The notes below the pieces were generated by a model that had not been told where the DNA came from, did not search any database, and worked only from the letters and a program-made list of their open reading frames with translations. From Chrysoperla carnea (taxonomy: Eukaryota > Arthropoda > Insecta > Neuroptera > Chrysopidae), in contig NC_058342.1 of the NCBI RefSeq assembly GCF_905475395.1, positions 38,404,140 through 38,468,139 on the forward strand: a stretch of 64,000 nucleotides of DNA, read 5' to 3'. Below are positions 27,838 through 38,647 of the stretch, piece by piece (position 1 is the first letter of the stretch; each line of letters opens with the position of its first letter). Position numbers and translations under genes: made by a program.

Positions 27838-30800
27838 ATGTATAAATTCTTAATAATTTTTGTGCTTTATCAATTGTTTTCTATGACAATTATTCTATGT
27901 AAGTTTAAATATTTTTATTCATAGTACTGTGTGTTTACGAAACGTTTGTAATTCGAGTGTAATCATAAATATTGACGTTTGACGTATCGAAGGAAACAGG
28001 GAAGGAATAATAAATTTTGCTGGCTTAGGTGTGTTTATGCCAAAATTCTGTTTGTTTTTATGAAATTTGTACACCTAAAGTTCGATTGTAGATCATATAT
28101 TCTTGTTTTGTCCGATACCCTCAATTGGATCAAAAGCTGAATACGCTCAGCATTCTAAAATACGTGTACAAATTTTTCCTTTGATGGTTGAGTGATGCGC
28201 TTTGTTTATTTGGGTAATAATTAATTTTCTCATCAATTATTTATAATTGATGTGATTTTCAAGGCTGTTTTTTTAATTATTCCAATTTGCCCAAGAATAT
28301 TAAAATAATCAACTGTCAGCTACTAACATGAATTTTAGTGTTGATCTAACCGCATTCTTTAAAAGCACAGATCGAATTTTTTGAATTACTTACCGACGCT
28401 CTAAGCGAAAATTCAAAATCTCTCTTTCAAATCTCTTTAAAAAATCGAATCAACTTTTAACCCGAAAAATAGATTGAGGCTCTAGTCTACTCTGATTTTA
28501 TTTTCATTCACTTTACTTCCAAATACAATGATTTGTTTGTTTTTTTTTTTTTTCATTCAAGTTAAAACTAAGTGTTTGGTAATTGACGTTTGAGTATAAT
28601 CATTTAAAGTGGCTCGGCTGTCAAGTGACTAGCCAACTAGGCAATTTGTATGACTTAAATGTAAAAAATGCTTTAAAAATATCTTAAACTAGGCAATTTG
28701 TATGACGTAAATGTAAGAAAATGCTGTAAAAATATCGAAAAAGCGTCAAAAACTAAAATTTTTTATGTTATCTTTTTGAAAAGCGCCGTAAGGTAATGTT
28801 TTTTTTCCATAAACAGAATCTGCGAGAAATTTTCTTCATGATGAAAACTTTTTTGAAGCTCATTCACCGATTCATTTTTGTACAATTAACATTCTTGTGA
28901 GTTCTTTCATAAAGTACTATGTTAAAAATTACAATTTTAAAATGAAATTATTCAAAATTTTGCCCCCCAAGAGGCCTCAGAACTGTGTTTATTGTGATCA
29001 AGGGACTTTCTTTCTACCGCCAAAAAAAGAACATTCACCGTACCTGCTCAAACAGCTGGACTACCTTAAGATCTCAGTTGCTAATCTATGACCGTTAAAA
29101 TAAAAATAAAAAAGTAAAAAACGCATTTTTTGCAGTTTTGCAGTATTGACAAATTGAAGTACTAATTTGTTAAGTAAATAATATAATTAAGTAATATCTA
29201 TTAATATCTTCAACACCCGTCAACCGTCAATGACTGTTGAATGATTTTTGATTGTTTTGTGAAGACCATATTAATCAAAAACCAGTTCCGTGTTTATGTT
29301 TGTAGATAGATTAACACATAATCTGATCATTTATCAACTCGAATCGATCTTTTTACAAATATGAACCAAGGTTTATTGGTCTCTCTGAACTCAAACCATT
29401 GTGCTCGGGACACAATACGTTCCTTTTGAACTGAATTAAGATTTATTTTTATAGGCCAAGAAAATTCACAATGCATAACGCCAACGGAGCTAGATGGTAT
29501 CTGCATTAACATCAAAAATTGTCCACCACTCATAGAAGCTTTAAGAAGAAGTAAGCAAAATCCAAATTATCGAGAACTTTTGCAACAATCTCGCTGTGGT
29601 CAACAAAATCGAGATGTTCTTGTTTGTTGTCCTGGGCAAGCTAAGCCTGATCAACCAAAACAGAAGGAAGCGATGACACAACAAACATATCCGTTACCGT
29701 CTGCAGATGTTTGTGGATCCCAGGCCAAAGATGCCGAATTGCCACGTATTGTGGGAGGTTTTGATGTGAATGCTGGACAATTTCCATGGGTGGTTGCCCT
29801 TGGCTACAGTGAATCTCGTTCTGAACCAAATTGGCTATGTGGAGGTACAATTATTACCCAACGACATATTCTATCTGCTGCACATTGTATTCGGGATGAT
29901 TTGTAAGTTGAATTTTCAAATTTAATCAACAAGATCAATTGAGATTTGATTTAATTCGTAATTATCCTTCTGTTCTGATCAAAGAGATTGGTTCTAAGAA
30001 AATTGCGAAAATTTGAGACAAAATTTTTATTTACGTTTTCGATAAAAATCAATATAAAGCGTAGGGTAATTAGATCCAAATAGAAAAATTTATTTTTCGA
30101 TATTTTGGAACATGCACTGAATTTTTTGGGTTTTTGGTCTTCAATTATTTTAAATATTGAGAAATCTCTTCGTAGAGACTTATTAAAAGATAGATTGAGT
30201 GAAAGTAAAACATGCAAAGTAAATCGTGGCAGAAATATAAATATTCCTTTCGTGTGCTTAAAGTTTTCATTATATTTGGTTGCAGATATATAGTTCGGTA
30301 TGGAACCTTAAATATTCACACGGATCCTTATCCAAGAGATGTTTTGGTTGAAGAAGCCAGGCGCCATGAACAATACGATGCCACGTATATATCAAATGAC
30401 ATTTCAATCATTAAAGTTGCCGAGGATATTCAATTTACAGATACTCGTTAGTAAATCAAAATACATTTTACATTTTATCATATCATAGTTAATTACATAA
30501 TTCATAAAATTTTGTTTTCTTTAGCTCTAGTTCGTCCAATTTGCTTGCCTGTGGACCCGCCAATTAGAAATATGAAATTCGAAAGGACATACCCATTTGT
30601 TGCTGGTTGGGGCTCATTGTGGTTTAGTAAGTCACCCATAAAATTTACGATTTTGTGCCCAATAGAAACTATGAATTCCTCACGAAACTCTAAAAGTCCT
30701 TTGGCGTTTTTCGATCTGATGCATCGTTAAAGATTTAGGTTAGACTTCGTTGATGGTTTGAACTTGGAGCATTTCTCAACTCACGGCGATAATCTTAGCG

Positions 30801-31300
30801 AAAAAAGTAGTGGTCTTATGCTAAATGATATTAAACTTTATTTAGGCATTAAATTCCAAAAAAATAATAAGTGACGAATTCTTAGTTTTTGTTTGATGGC
30901 AGCGGTGAGTGAGGGAGTGAGGGAGTGCAGTCCTGTATTATTTAACAAAAATTATAATTTTTTTACAGATGGTCCATCAAGTGACCGTTTACAAGGTTTA
31001 CAATTGCCGATAGTAACAAACGCACAATGCAAAAATAAATTTGCCAATTTTAAATCGGCTGTCATTGATGATCGTGTTATTTGTGCTGGTTTCACCAAAG
31101 GTTCGAAAGATTCATGCAGAGGTGATTCTGGGGGTCCTTTAATGTGGCCATACGCACCACCGGGCTCTGAACAAAAACAAATTAAATTTTTTCAAATCGG
31201 CGTTATTTCGTATGGATATCGATGTGCTGAGCCCGGATTTCCTGGTGTTTATGTACGTGTTACCCAATATATTGACTGGATTTTAAGCAAACTTTATTAA
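27838..31300 (+). CDS. CLIP-domain trypsin-like serine protease zymogen
   Basis: This is a secreted serine protease of the arthropod CLIP family, which works in haemolymph cascades (Toll activation, melanisation, clotting). The exons are 27838-27898, 29455-29902, 30286-30446, 30525-30626 and 30969-31300, all with GT/AG borders and consistent phase, giving 367 residues. Residues 1-21 form a hydrophobic signal peptide. The CLIP domain has six cysteines (C27, C37, C43, C68, C78, C79). A linker follows, then the activation site R118-IVGG. The catalytic triad is H164 (SAAHC), D208 (NDISII) and S311 (GDSGGP). D305, six residues before the serine, predicts trypsin-like specificity. The arginine activation site implies cleavage by another trypsin-like enzyme. 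The catalytic domain style, with HEQYD and RPICLPV, most resembles venom-protease/Hayan/persephone-type enzymes, but orthology needs a tree. No defect is visible. The start codon opens the signal peptide. Confidence 0.93.
27899..29454 (+). other. Long intron 1 of the CLIP protease
   Basis: This 1556-base intron separates the signal peptide from the CLIP domain. The donor is GTAAGT and the acceptor TTTTTATAG. It contains a roughly 50-bp imperfect tandem duplication at 28635-28736 and A/T tracts. I see no further exon. Confidence 0.8.
28635..28736. repeat. Two-unit tandem duplication of about 50 bp
   Basis: The block AACTAGGCAATTTGTATGAC, then TAAATGTAA, then AAATATC occurs twice in direct tandem with a few differences. 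Confidence 0.8.
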
Positions 31301-31493
31301 ATGATGGAGCAAAAAACCTACTAGTTACTAAAAAGCTACTCAATTTTTTTTTTTTCTTATTTACTAAAACCAAAAATACGATTTATCTTCGATTTTCAAA
31401 AATTATGTAACGAAAAGTGACACGTTAAAAATTACTACGATAAGGATTATCAAAATTCTTTTAATATGACATCATACAATTTGTCATTATACC

Positions 31494-31588
31494 TACAGCC
31501 AAAATCGGTTATAACGACATGGACATGGTAAAAACCTACAATGATGGTCCTTGATATATCACACAGTCGTTATAAACGATTTTGACTT
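31494..31588. mobile_element. Short MITE with TATAACGAC-type terminal inverted repeats
   Basis: The left end is CCAAAATCGGTTATAACGAC. The right end is GTCGTTATAAACGATTTTGAC, nearly its reverse complement. The element is about 95 bp, of the same family as the one in unc79 intron 1. It lies in the 3' flank of the protease, before the poly(A) signal. Confidence 0.7.
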
Positions 31589-31652
31589 TCTCTGCTCCTA
31601 AAATGGGTCCAAGATAACAAAGTTATATATCTGCAAATATTGTAAATATTTA

Positions 31653-31658
31653 AATAAA
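31653..31658 (+). terminator. Candidate poly(A) signal of the CLIP protease
   Basis: A canonical AATAAA lies about 350 bases after the stop codon. If it is used, the 31494-31588 element is part of the 3' UTR. Confidence 0.4.
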
Positions 31659-32404
31659 CAAAATATGTGGAGTTTTACTTTTGCGGATTGAATGAATATT
31701 TGAGGGGAGGTGAGCTGACCTGACCTAACTAATTTAATTGTTAAATAAAAAATATAAATATTTATTTAAAATAATCAATTACAAATTTAAAAACAATTTT
31801 AAAAATAAATCAATCTCATGAATGAATCTAATGTATCTTTTTATTTTCACCTTTACCCTCATCTGCTTCTGCTTCTGCTTCTGCATCTCTTCTCACAAGT
31901 TTGTTCTTTTTGACTCTTGTATATACTTGTATACACAGTATACACAGTGTATATACTTTTTTACAACACAAGCAAACCTCAACTCCTTGAACCTCATATC
32001 ACACACAATACATACCTTACCTAGTAGTAGTAGGTACTGTAGGTTATAAAGTATAGATTTAAACATCAACTCTTCATTCAAGATGAAATCCAATCCAAAG
32101 AGGATCTATATGGATAGAGACAGAGACGCACCAGCAAACACATGGCAGACAGGCTTGTTCCTGTAGAAGTACTAATACTATAGAATCCTAATCTACATCC
32201 AAAAACTTTCTAGATAGATACAACCAAACTTAAATGTTCCATAGTGAGTCAAATTTGAGCTACATTATCCATAAAAAAAGAAAAAAGATTTCCAACCCGA
32301 CGTTTTAGTGTTCCAGCTTCTCTTCTCGTTTCTTTTCGGAAAATGGTGATTTTAGTCAAATTAGTTAGAAATTTGTTACTCAAATTAGCTCCAAATTGAT
32401 AAAA

Positions 32405-33354
32405 TCTGTATATATAAAAATAAATTGCTGTGCGTTAGTCTCGCTAAAACTCAAAAACGGCTGGACCGATTTTCAAAATTTTTTTTTTGTTCGCTATAGT
32501 TCAGGGATGGTTTAGAAAAAAAAATTGATTACCTTTTGTTTCGGACAGTTTCTTAAAAAACTAATGTAATAAAATGAATAACAAATATCTTGGATCTTTG
32601 TCCAACTTATTACTGTGTGTCCGAAACAGTAATGAATCGTAATTGAAATGAAAAGGACAATTTCGGAATAATTAGATTCAATGCGGAATAATTTCAGAGA
32701 CTGAACGGAATGAAAATGTTGGCTCTACAGTCAGATTCATAAAATATCTCGAAAATTACTCATTTAATGGTCAAATAAACACGATTTTTGTAATTTTCGG
32801 GTCAAAATTACCTTATAAACTTAGTTTTATCGAAATCGGAAACAAAAACTTTTTTTACACTTTTTGCAATTTGTAAAAATCGAAAAAATCATAAAAAATT
32901 CAAAAAAACACAATTTTTGTAATTTTTGGTTGGGTTGGGTTGGGTTGGGTTAGGTTGGGTTAGGTTGGGTTAGGTTGGGTTAGGCTGGGTTAGGCTGGGT
33001 TAGGTTGGGTTAGGTTGGGTTGGGTTGGGTTGAGTGTATATGTGTGTGTGGGTGTGGGTTGGGTTGGGTTAGGTTGGGTTGGGTTGGGTTAGGTTGGGTT
33101 AGGTTGGGTTAGGTTGGGTTAGGTTGGGTTGGGTTGGGTTGGGTTAGGTTGGGTTAGGCTGGGTTAGGCTGGGTTAGGCTGGGTTAGGTTGGGTTAGGTT
33201 GGGTTAGGTTGGTTTGGGTTGGGTTGAGTGTATATATGTGTGTGGGTGTGGGTGTGGGCGTGGGCGTGGGCGTGGGCGTGGGCGTGGGCGTGGGCGTGGG
33301 TGTGGGTGTGGGCGTGGGTGTGAGTTGAGTTGGGTTTTTTTTCAATTTTTTTGA
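32405..33354 (+). mobile_element. Possible Helitron-like element or fragment
   Basis: At 32405 the sequence begins TCTGTATATATAAAAAT and continues with GCTGTGCGTTAGTCTCGC and ACGGCTGGACCGATTT. This block recurs, as I remember it, at the 5' end of Helitron-like elements in many insects. The same 17-base start recurs at 33355, 950 bases further on, as a direct repeat. I see no CTRR-type 3' end or Rep/helicase gene, so this would be non-autonomous or broken. The G-rich array lies between the two starts. Confidence 0.4.
32931..33335 (+). repeat. Telomere-like G-rich array (TTAGG/TTGGG, then GGGCGTGGGTGT)
   Basis: Tandem GGTTGGGTTA and GGTTGGGTTG units run for about 300 bases, interrupted at about 33031 and 33223 by GAGTGTATATGTGTG-like sequence. 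They end in a TGGGCG/TGGGTG array to about 33320. All G runs are on the plus strand. TTAGG is the common insect telomere unit, and here it alternates with TTGGG. This is seen directly. An interstitial telomere-like origin is inference. Confidence 0.85.
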
Positions 33355-33920
33355 TCTGTATATATAAAAATACCATGCCTGTTTTCAGATAAATTTATGA
33401 TTAAATAAGTCTAATTTTAAAATAAAAATAAATGTTTCATCTTCTATATTTTTACTTGTACCTACAATTCATACTTTTCCCATTCTCCATGAACCTTGAA
33501 GAACCTTGGGTCCCTCTTTGCCATCTCCACCGACTGAGGACGCCCTTGTATTGAATATAATGATGATAATTGTTGTCATTGTAAGCGGTTTTGCCTGCCT
33601 GTATTCAACTTGTATTGTGTTACATAGTGCATGATACGTGTACACACCACACTGGCACTGGCACTGCTCTATAATCATTCTCGTTGATTCTAAAATATTC
33701 GAGGAAAACGTGCGCGCACATTACATAAGATGTTAATATTAGAGCGCATATGGAAAATAGCGATTGCGTACTGGACCAGTGGAGCTTGGAGCTTGAAGCA
33801 TGGGAGCATATTCATAAAAAAAGTATGTTAAAGTGATAAGAAGTCAGTGATAACAATGCAATGCAATGCTATGTGAGTGCTATCAAAATCAAAATGTAGA
33901 AAATTTACTAATACCACAAA

Positions 33921-33985
33921 TGAATTGAATTGAATTGAATTGAATTGAATTGAATTGAATGGCAAATCAAAATCAAAATCAAAAT
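33921..33985. repeat. TGAAT pentamers followed by ATCAAA hexamers upstream of unc79
   Basis: Eight exact TGAAT units (33921-33960) are followed by about three AATCAA units. They lie 150-215 bases upstream of the unc79 start codon, possibly in its promoter or 5' UTR. Confidence 0.85.
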
Positions 33986-34136
33986 GTAACATTTTACGCA
34001 ATATTTTAATGACTGAAACTGTTCAAGATGTCTGTTGATCTGTTGTTTTGCATTAGTTTGTTTGTGCCTTTATCTTGTTCTTGTTGAACGTTTGATTTGA
34101 TTCGATTTACAATTTTGTGCTGAGACTAACATCAAA

Positions 34137-37100
34137 ATGGGGACACGTGCAGCTGCATGTAAGTGCCAACAATACACTCACACTATTCATAACACAGGTA
34201 CAGTCTAAATCGTTTATAATGACATTCAAATAACGTATAATTTAATTTGCATAGTTTTTTTATGCATGTAATTCCGAACAAAGTTATAATTAACAAACAG
34301 TTAAATATCAACCAAATTACAAAAATGTTTCTAATCAAATTACCAGCCAGTTTTGTTCGGAACATTTTGTCTACAGCTCCGAACATATCCGTTTGCGGAT
34401 ACATGTTAGCCTCTCGCTCTCGCATAATAACCATATATTTTGCTAAACCGATATGTCGTTTTATTCAATGTTGATATAAAAGGTATGCTGTACAATTGGT
34501 CGTAATAAGCGATTGATTGTTATAAATGATTTTGACTATACAAGATAGGTCATTTAGTGACAATATTGAAATTTTGCTCTTATTTTAGTTACAGCAAAAA
34601 TAAAAAGCCTATATGATTACCAGCTGAGATTGTTACATGGGATAATGCCTTCACCATCCGGTTTTGATATTGCAAACACTGTTAAATATTTTTCTCAAAC
34701 TTTACTTGGTAAACAATTGTTTTTTTTTACATACAGTGAGTGTTAATGTAATCTTAAAATTTTTAATAAATATTTTTAATCAGCTGTGTTGAAGGATGTC
34801 ACAAGTAGTCCTCTACAAATGTTAAAAAAGCCAGAAATGGATTCGGTTCGAATGGGACAATTTCCAAATTTGGATTATAAAGGACTTTATAATTCATTAG
34901 TACCATTTGTAGAAGTCACACCATTATTACAAACAGGAGTTCATGGTAATTATACAACTTTTAGTTCTTTAATAAATCATTTCTTATTTTATTCCATTCA
35001 AACTAAACGCAACAGACAATGATTTTATACTCTCCTGCACTGAACTCGCTCTTGTTCTTGTTGCATTATTGTTGTATTGCTATTAATGAAACAAGGCATG
35101 AAACAATGGTCGTTTTTAATAATATGAATGTTACTTTCAGAGTTTGGACAAGCAATTTTACAATGTTTGGGTTGTCTTTTACCATTTTTGGACTATGATT
35201 TAATCGATAATCTTCCATTCCTAACAGCTTCGTTTATCACAGTATTCCCAACGACGCTACACCAAGAAATTATAAATCTTCTTTGCTATTACATTCTTCC
35301 GTTTACAATCAGTAAGTTTAACTTATGGATCTCTGCCCATGTACCTGTGCACTTAGCAGTTTAACCTTTGTCAGCGAATCGGTGACCGCACACTTAATAT
35401 GCACACTGCAACTGCATAGTGCATGGGACTATGGAACTATGGGAGACTTTGATGAGATCATTTAATTTTGCTTACATTTATTTGCAGCTCGATATCCCGA
35501 CAGCGAAAAAGACAATTACGTATGCCATTCGTTACCTGGGATCATAATGATTGTATTTCAATATTCCAAAGACCCAGCACATCATTGTCAAATTTTAGAA
35601 TGTTTGATGGGTTTACGTTCGGGTATTCTTAAAGATTTGCTGTGTGTGGTCGCATACGGTGCATCGGAAGCACGTGCGCATGCTGTTAAATTAATATTTT
35701 ATTATTGGCCAGCATTCGATACAAACTTATTCGATAAACGTGACCTTTTAAGTAAGTTTGCGAGCAATCGAACACCATTTGTGTGCCAACGTGAGAACTG
35801 TCCAAATGCTGGCAATGTGGAAGCAGCCAAGGTTTGTTATGATCACACGATTGCCATTACGTACGCCCCAGATTGTCCTCCACCTTTGTATTTGTGCATC
35901 GAATGTGCCAATGAAATCCACAGGGAACATCCCAATCAACAGTTCTTTGACATACTACACATGATGCAGCAAGTATCCATGATTTGCGAAAATAAGGTTA
36001 TATCTAAATATACTAATATTTGTAAACTCTTGTACAAAACTAAAATTTGTTTTTAGAATTGTCGAGCCAATGATAAATCTGCATATTCTATTTGTTTTTC
36101 CACGGAATGTGCTAGTTATAATGGAAATCATCCAATTCGATACTGTCAACAATGCCACAATAATCGGCATAACAATCATCGCGGTGGAGATCATATTGTT
36201 CATAAAAGTTTGCCATTAACTTGGAGTATGGATTCAGAAATGCAAAATTATATGCTTGAAGCAATTATTAGGTCAGTCATATTGTTAAATATTTACATAA
36301 ATTCCGTTAACACTTAGATATTCTTGAAGAAAATTTCAAGCTTGTGATTTTTCGACTTGCATAATCGAAAAATATATTACTAAGATACCTTAGACAAAAA
36401 TCAGTCGGAAAATGAATGAACAACATGAATCTTAAAATTCAATTCAAAGTTTTCAGTTTTAATCTGTTTTTAACTGAACCCATTTTTCATCCTTTTGTAA
36501 TTAATTTGAAATTGAAATTTATTTAACAGTTTACTACGCGAAGCTCAAATGCCAAAAGTAAACGCCAACGATTCATCGGTTCAAGTGTCTTTTAGTTACG
36601 AAGATCGACAATTATTGGGACGTTATGGAGTCTGGCTACTTGTTGGTCGATGTATTCCAAAATCAGATTCTCCCGCACACATATTAGGCCGTCTTCTATC
36701 CATGCTCTTCCATTGGTTTCACACAACTTCGATCTCCACGGATGGTAAATTTAAGATAAAAATCAATCTAATCATTCTAATCATGATTAGATTGGTACCT
36801 TTACCTTTACCTTTACCTTTACAACTCAATTTCACATACAATCAATTCACGTTTTCAGCAAACGAAGTGGAAACATTTCTAGAGAAATTAAAAACTGAAC
36901 ACGTTTTTAATTGGCTGAAAGATGTATGCGCCAATCATTATAAAGTATTCATATCATGTCTGTTGCCCCATCCGCCTGAATACGCTCGTGTCGGTGGTCA
37001 TTGGGATGCGTTGGCCTCACGAACGTCACATATAAAAGATGGCTTGAATCGATTATTTTGTTTGGTTCCCTATCAAGTAGTCACTTCTGAAATATGGGAT

Positions 37101-38647
37101 CATATAATGCCCTACTGGATGGAAGCGATTGTTAGCGATGTGCCAGAAAAAGAACTATTCGAATTAAAAGTGATTTTAAATAAAATTTTGGATATTGAGA
37201 TAAATCCATTGAAGTTTGATGCAGAACGCTTGTATCGATTTATTACGGTACGATTTGAGAAAACAACCGCTAAAGTACAAGAGCAGGCTTTGCATTGGTT
37301 GCAAGTAAGTAACTGCATATATGTAGCGATTACTCTATTAATTATAACGTGCGATAAGGAACATAGTTGCAATAAATACCAAAAATAAAAAAATGAATAA
37401 ACATATAATAAAGTTGAATACTTGTTTTCAGATGTTGACAATAATTGAAGTTACGATACCGTTAAATTTGTTATTTTCGATGTTTGGAAGTGGTATCAAA
37501 ATAATGCGCAATCAAAGTGAAAATACAGGAGAAATTTTGGCAACAAGTACAATAAAACAAGTCGTCGACAATTTAAATGGTAATGCTAGGCGTTATTCGA
37601 TATGTATGTATTGAACGATCCAAAACTTTTGCTGGTAATAATATCTAAAAATGCATGTGTGTAGCTTTGGTTCGAGAAGATAACAAGTCAGAGAACACAT
37701 CGTTGTCAGAGGACGAAGCTCCAACTGGTCGTAATCGTGAATTTGAAACGGATGCCGAATATAATTTATCATGTTGCATTCATATGCTTGATGTTCTTCT
37801 AAATCAGGTAAATAAACACCAACTTCCAACCTCCAAATAGAGAATCCGTAGAGACCGTAACCGTAAAATTTTGTGCCTCATTTTCTTGCTTTGGCAAAGC
37901 TGAAAACTATTTCACTGTTGCCTAATACAGCGGAAATTTGTAAATTCATTTTTCAGACAGTATACCATTATTTTTGTAAGCTTTGCGTTTCTACGAATTA
38001 CATAATGGGCTTAGGAGAAACTTCTAAAACGAGAAGATTTCTTAACAGAAACTTCTAAGCTGTGATTTTTTCTTACAAAATCAGGTCATTATTTCAGACT
38101 TCTCTGAGACAGAAGCAATAAATGATGCCGATAAAAATCCTGACTTTGCAATCTAAATGAATATTGTGAATCTGATAATATTTGTGTGTAGTTGGAGTTA
38201 CAAGGCGTCGATAAACATGGTGGAGTAAACACGTCTTTATGTAAAAACGTGTGTCGACTTCTGAAAGACATGGTGGCTGTTGGGTGGACTCACGTGTGTC
38301 CAATCATAACTGCTTCCAAAGTGGAATGTGGATTTTGTGAGTCAAACGTGATTTGGCATCAGCTATCTTTACAATTAATCAAGTACTTGTCCCCAACACA
38401 CACTGCACATCCCCCAGACGTAAGTACACTCACGCAGACGCATTGCATCTGATTCTGATTCTGATTCTGATTCTGATTCTGAATGGTTCTAATTCGATTG
38501 TAGGTGTACTTGGAAGAAGCCCCCGATGATAGCCACAATCATCGCGCAGTACAAGATAGTGAGAAGAAAGACAGTAAATCGGATGTTGTGATAAATATGC
38601 CGATTATTCCAGATTCCGTAGGCGGCGTTCTTGTCCACATGCCTCAC
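34137..38647 (+). CDS. unc79 exons 1-12 (N-terminal block, residues 1-841)
   Basis: Exons: 34137-34158, 34589-34708, 34784-34945, 35141-35311, 35488-35996, 36057-36271, 36530-36744, 36859-37304, 37432-37579, 37665-37807, 38192-38419, 38504-38647. This is the most conserved N-terminal domain. Residues 258-378 hold many Cys and His (CQRENC, LCIEC, CENKNC, RYCQQCHNNRHNNH) that look zinc-binding. The equivalent cysteines exist in vertebrate UNC79 as I recall it. A GTAAG inside exon 5 at about 35752 could be mistaken for a donor, but the frame and conservation run straight through it. The very short first coding exon (22 bases) was chosen because its donor phase fits exon 2 and an ATG stands in frame. 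Confidence 0.9.

Larger units (their letters stand above)
31301..34136. other. Intergenic region between the CLIP protease and unc79
   Basis: No coding exon is seen. It holds a poly(A) signal, a 95-bp inverted-repeat element, a Helitron-like end, the G-rich telomere-like array, a family C fragment near 33505-33550 (TTTGCCATC, then GACGCCCTTG, shared with 44921), and two short tandem repeats just upstream of unc79. Confidence 0.65.

Noticed and set aside
33194..33376. Minus-strand frame with alternating His-Thr/His-Ala
   Set aside because: It is only the translation of the G-rich simple-repeat array.
34183..34474. Overlapping open frames on both strands
   Set aside because: They lie inside the near-palindromic MITE in unc79 intron 1 and mirror each other, so they are not genes.
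35752..35757. GTAAG inside unc79 exon 5 as a donor
   Set aside because: The reading frame and the conserved Cys-rich sequence continue directly through it.
35748..36203. Several antisense frames opposite unc79 exons 5-6
   Set aside because: Shadows of the conserved coding strand. The plus-strand frame is the one with homology and splice signals.
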